From Aestuariirhabdus litorea (lineage in GTDB: Bacteria > Pseudomonadota > Gammaproteobacteria > Pseudomonadales > Aestuariirhabdaceae), in contig NZ_QWEZ01000002.1 of the NCBI RefSeq assembly GCF_003864255.1, forward strand, positions 186,001 through 250,000: DNA of 64,000 bases, read 5' to 3'. Below are positions 63,114-64,000 of the stretch, piece by piece. The notes beneath the pieces were generated by a model. The model had not been told where the DNA came from, did no database searches, and saw only the letters and a program-made list of their open reading frames with translations. Position 1 is the stretch's first letter; each line of letters opens with the position of its first letter. The position numbers and the translations under genes were made by a program.

Positions 63114-64000
63114 GTGTTTGCTATTACCCCTTCGCACCTGTTGCTGATAAGTGTTGCCTCCATCTGGGGGTTCGCCTTTGTGGCCCAGAGTGCAGGTATG
63201 GACTACCTGGAGCCCCACAGCTTTAACGCCGCCCGCTTCGTACTCGGTGCCCTGTCGCTGGTTCCGCTCTGGCTTATCATGAGTCGCGGTAAAATGCCCC
63301 ACGGCCGAACCCTCTGGATCGGCGGGCTGCTGGCAGGCTGTGTCATGTTCGGTGGTTTCACTTTCCAGCAGATCGGCCTGCTTCACACCAGCGCTGGCAA
63401 CGCCGGCTTTATCACCGGCATGTATATTGTCATGGTGCCCATCGTCGGTACCTTGCTGGGTCAAAGCACCAACCCCCAAACCTGGATCGGGGTGGTGCTG
63501 GCCGTATTGGGGCTCTACAGCCTGACCATCGGTCCCGACTTCAAGGTCAACTACGGTGACTTCCTCGAGCTGGTGGGCGCCCTGTTCTGGACCGCCCACG
63601 TTCTGATCATCGGCTGGCTGTCACGCAAGGTAGACGCCATCAGCCTTTCCATCTGCCAGTTTGGGGTGGCGGCCGTTCTGGCCGCACTGTTTGCCATCAC
63701 TACGGAGTCCCCCAGCCTCACCAACTTCCAGGCGGCCTGGATGCCGCTGCTCTACGCCGGCATTGCCTCCAGCGGTATCGCCTGCACCCTGCAGATCATT
63801 GCGCAACGCAAGGTGGAGCCCAGCGTAACGGCACTGATCCTCTCCACTGAGGCGGTGTTTGCCGTGATCGGCGGCTGGCTATTGTTGGGGGAGTCGATGG
63901 GGAGCAAACAACTGCTGGGCTGCAGCCTGATGCTGATGGGTATGCTGATCAGCCAGTGGCCCGTAGGACGCCAGCGGGCGCTGGCCACCGAGGGTGAGGG
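63114..64000 (+). CDS. EamA/DMT-family transporter (3' end cut by window)
   Basis: Open from GTG 63114 to the edge (295 codons). Ten hydrophobic segments in two EamA repeats: ASIWGFAFVAQSAGMDYLEPHSFNAARFVLGALSLVP in the first and LLYAGIASSGIACTLQIIAQRKVEPSVTALILSTEAVFAVIGGWLLLGE in the second. AGGA lies nine bases before the start. Substrate unknown; amino-acid or metabolite export is usual. Likely only a few codons are missing. Confidence 0.88.
   Translation, partial: MFAITPSHLLLISVASIWGFAFVAQSAGMDYLEPHSFNAARFVLGALSLVPLWLIMSRGKMPHGRTLWIGGLLAGCVMFGGFTFQQIGLLHTSAGNAGFITGMYIVMVPIVGTLLGQSTNPQTWIGVVLAVLGLYSLTIGPDFKVNYGDFLELVGALFWTAHVLIIGWLSRKVDAISLSICQFGVAAVLAALFAITTESPSLTNFQAAWMPLLYAGIASSGIACTLQIIAQRKVEPSVTALILSTEAVFAVIGGWLLLGESMGSKQLLGCSLMLMGMLISQWPVGRQRALATEGE

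Overview
The window is a GC-rich chromosomal stretch from a gammaproteobacterium, probably a marine Pseudomonadales/Oceanospirillales-type lineage. The grounds are the his block hisB-hisH-hisA-hisF followed by the AsmA-like gene, mutY and yggX, an Entner-Doudoroff edd gene, a SulP/Usp pair and several c-di-GMP enzymes, all typical of that group. Genes are densely packed with Shine-Dalgarno-led starts. There is one tRNA (Phe). I see no CRISPR array, insertion sequence, prophage or rRNA.

Layout. 1-10.8 kb is a mixed housekeeping region: a truncated CHASE-GGDEF-EAL protein, a YbfF-type esterase, an MBL-fold hydrolase, two glutathione transferases, a HugZ-like protein, a DUF3047 protein, an RlmI/K-type methyltransferase, an NnrU protein, and convergent pgl and edd. 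11-17 kb holds a three-gene tripartite RND efflux operon (outer-membrane lipoprotein, adaptor, permease) and a CBS protein. 17.4-19 kb holds an unusual c5-type cytochrome with a possible coupled leader peptide, and two small conserved genes.

19-43 kb is an accessory catabolic region. Its first 16 kb is bracketed by two direct copies of a 160-190 bp intergenic repeat (19161-19350 and 35125-35288). Inside are a GH88-like hydrolase with MaoC; an operon for a D-amino-acid transaminase, a YkvI-type transporter and a secreted N-acyl-D-amino-acid deacylase, closed by a strong hairpin terminator; and a set of four envelope genes (DUF1302, DUF1329, Ycf48-like, MMPL/RND) facing a secreted class-C-type serine hydrolase and a Crp/Fnr regulator. 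Beyond the second repeat lies an acyl-CoA module: two crotonases, a thioesterase with all FlK catalytic positions, an FMN 2-hydroxyacid oxidase with a changed active-site Tyr, a GntP permease, a family III CoA-transferase and an AraC regulator. The simplest joint reading is uptake and breakdown of a hydrophobic or conjugated amide/ester (possibly D-amino-acid-containing) whose acid part enters CoA-dependent catabolism. The substrate is not determined by the sequence.

43-64 kb returns to core genes: a voltage-gated cation channel with a calcium-type filter, gpt, the his genes, an LhgO-like oxidoreductase, the AsmA-like gene, mutY, yggX, tRNA-Phe (followed by a decayed copy of its own 3' half), two more diguanylate cyclases, an MdaB-like reductase, a RIO kinase, SulP plus tandem Usp, a lipoprotein, GhrA-like reductase, DUF2784, a YgjP metallopeptidase, a LysE exporter, and an EamA transporter running off the right edge.
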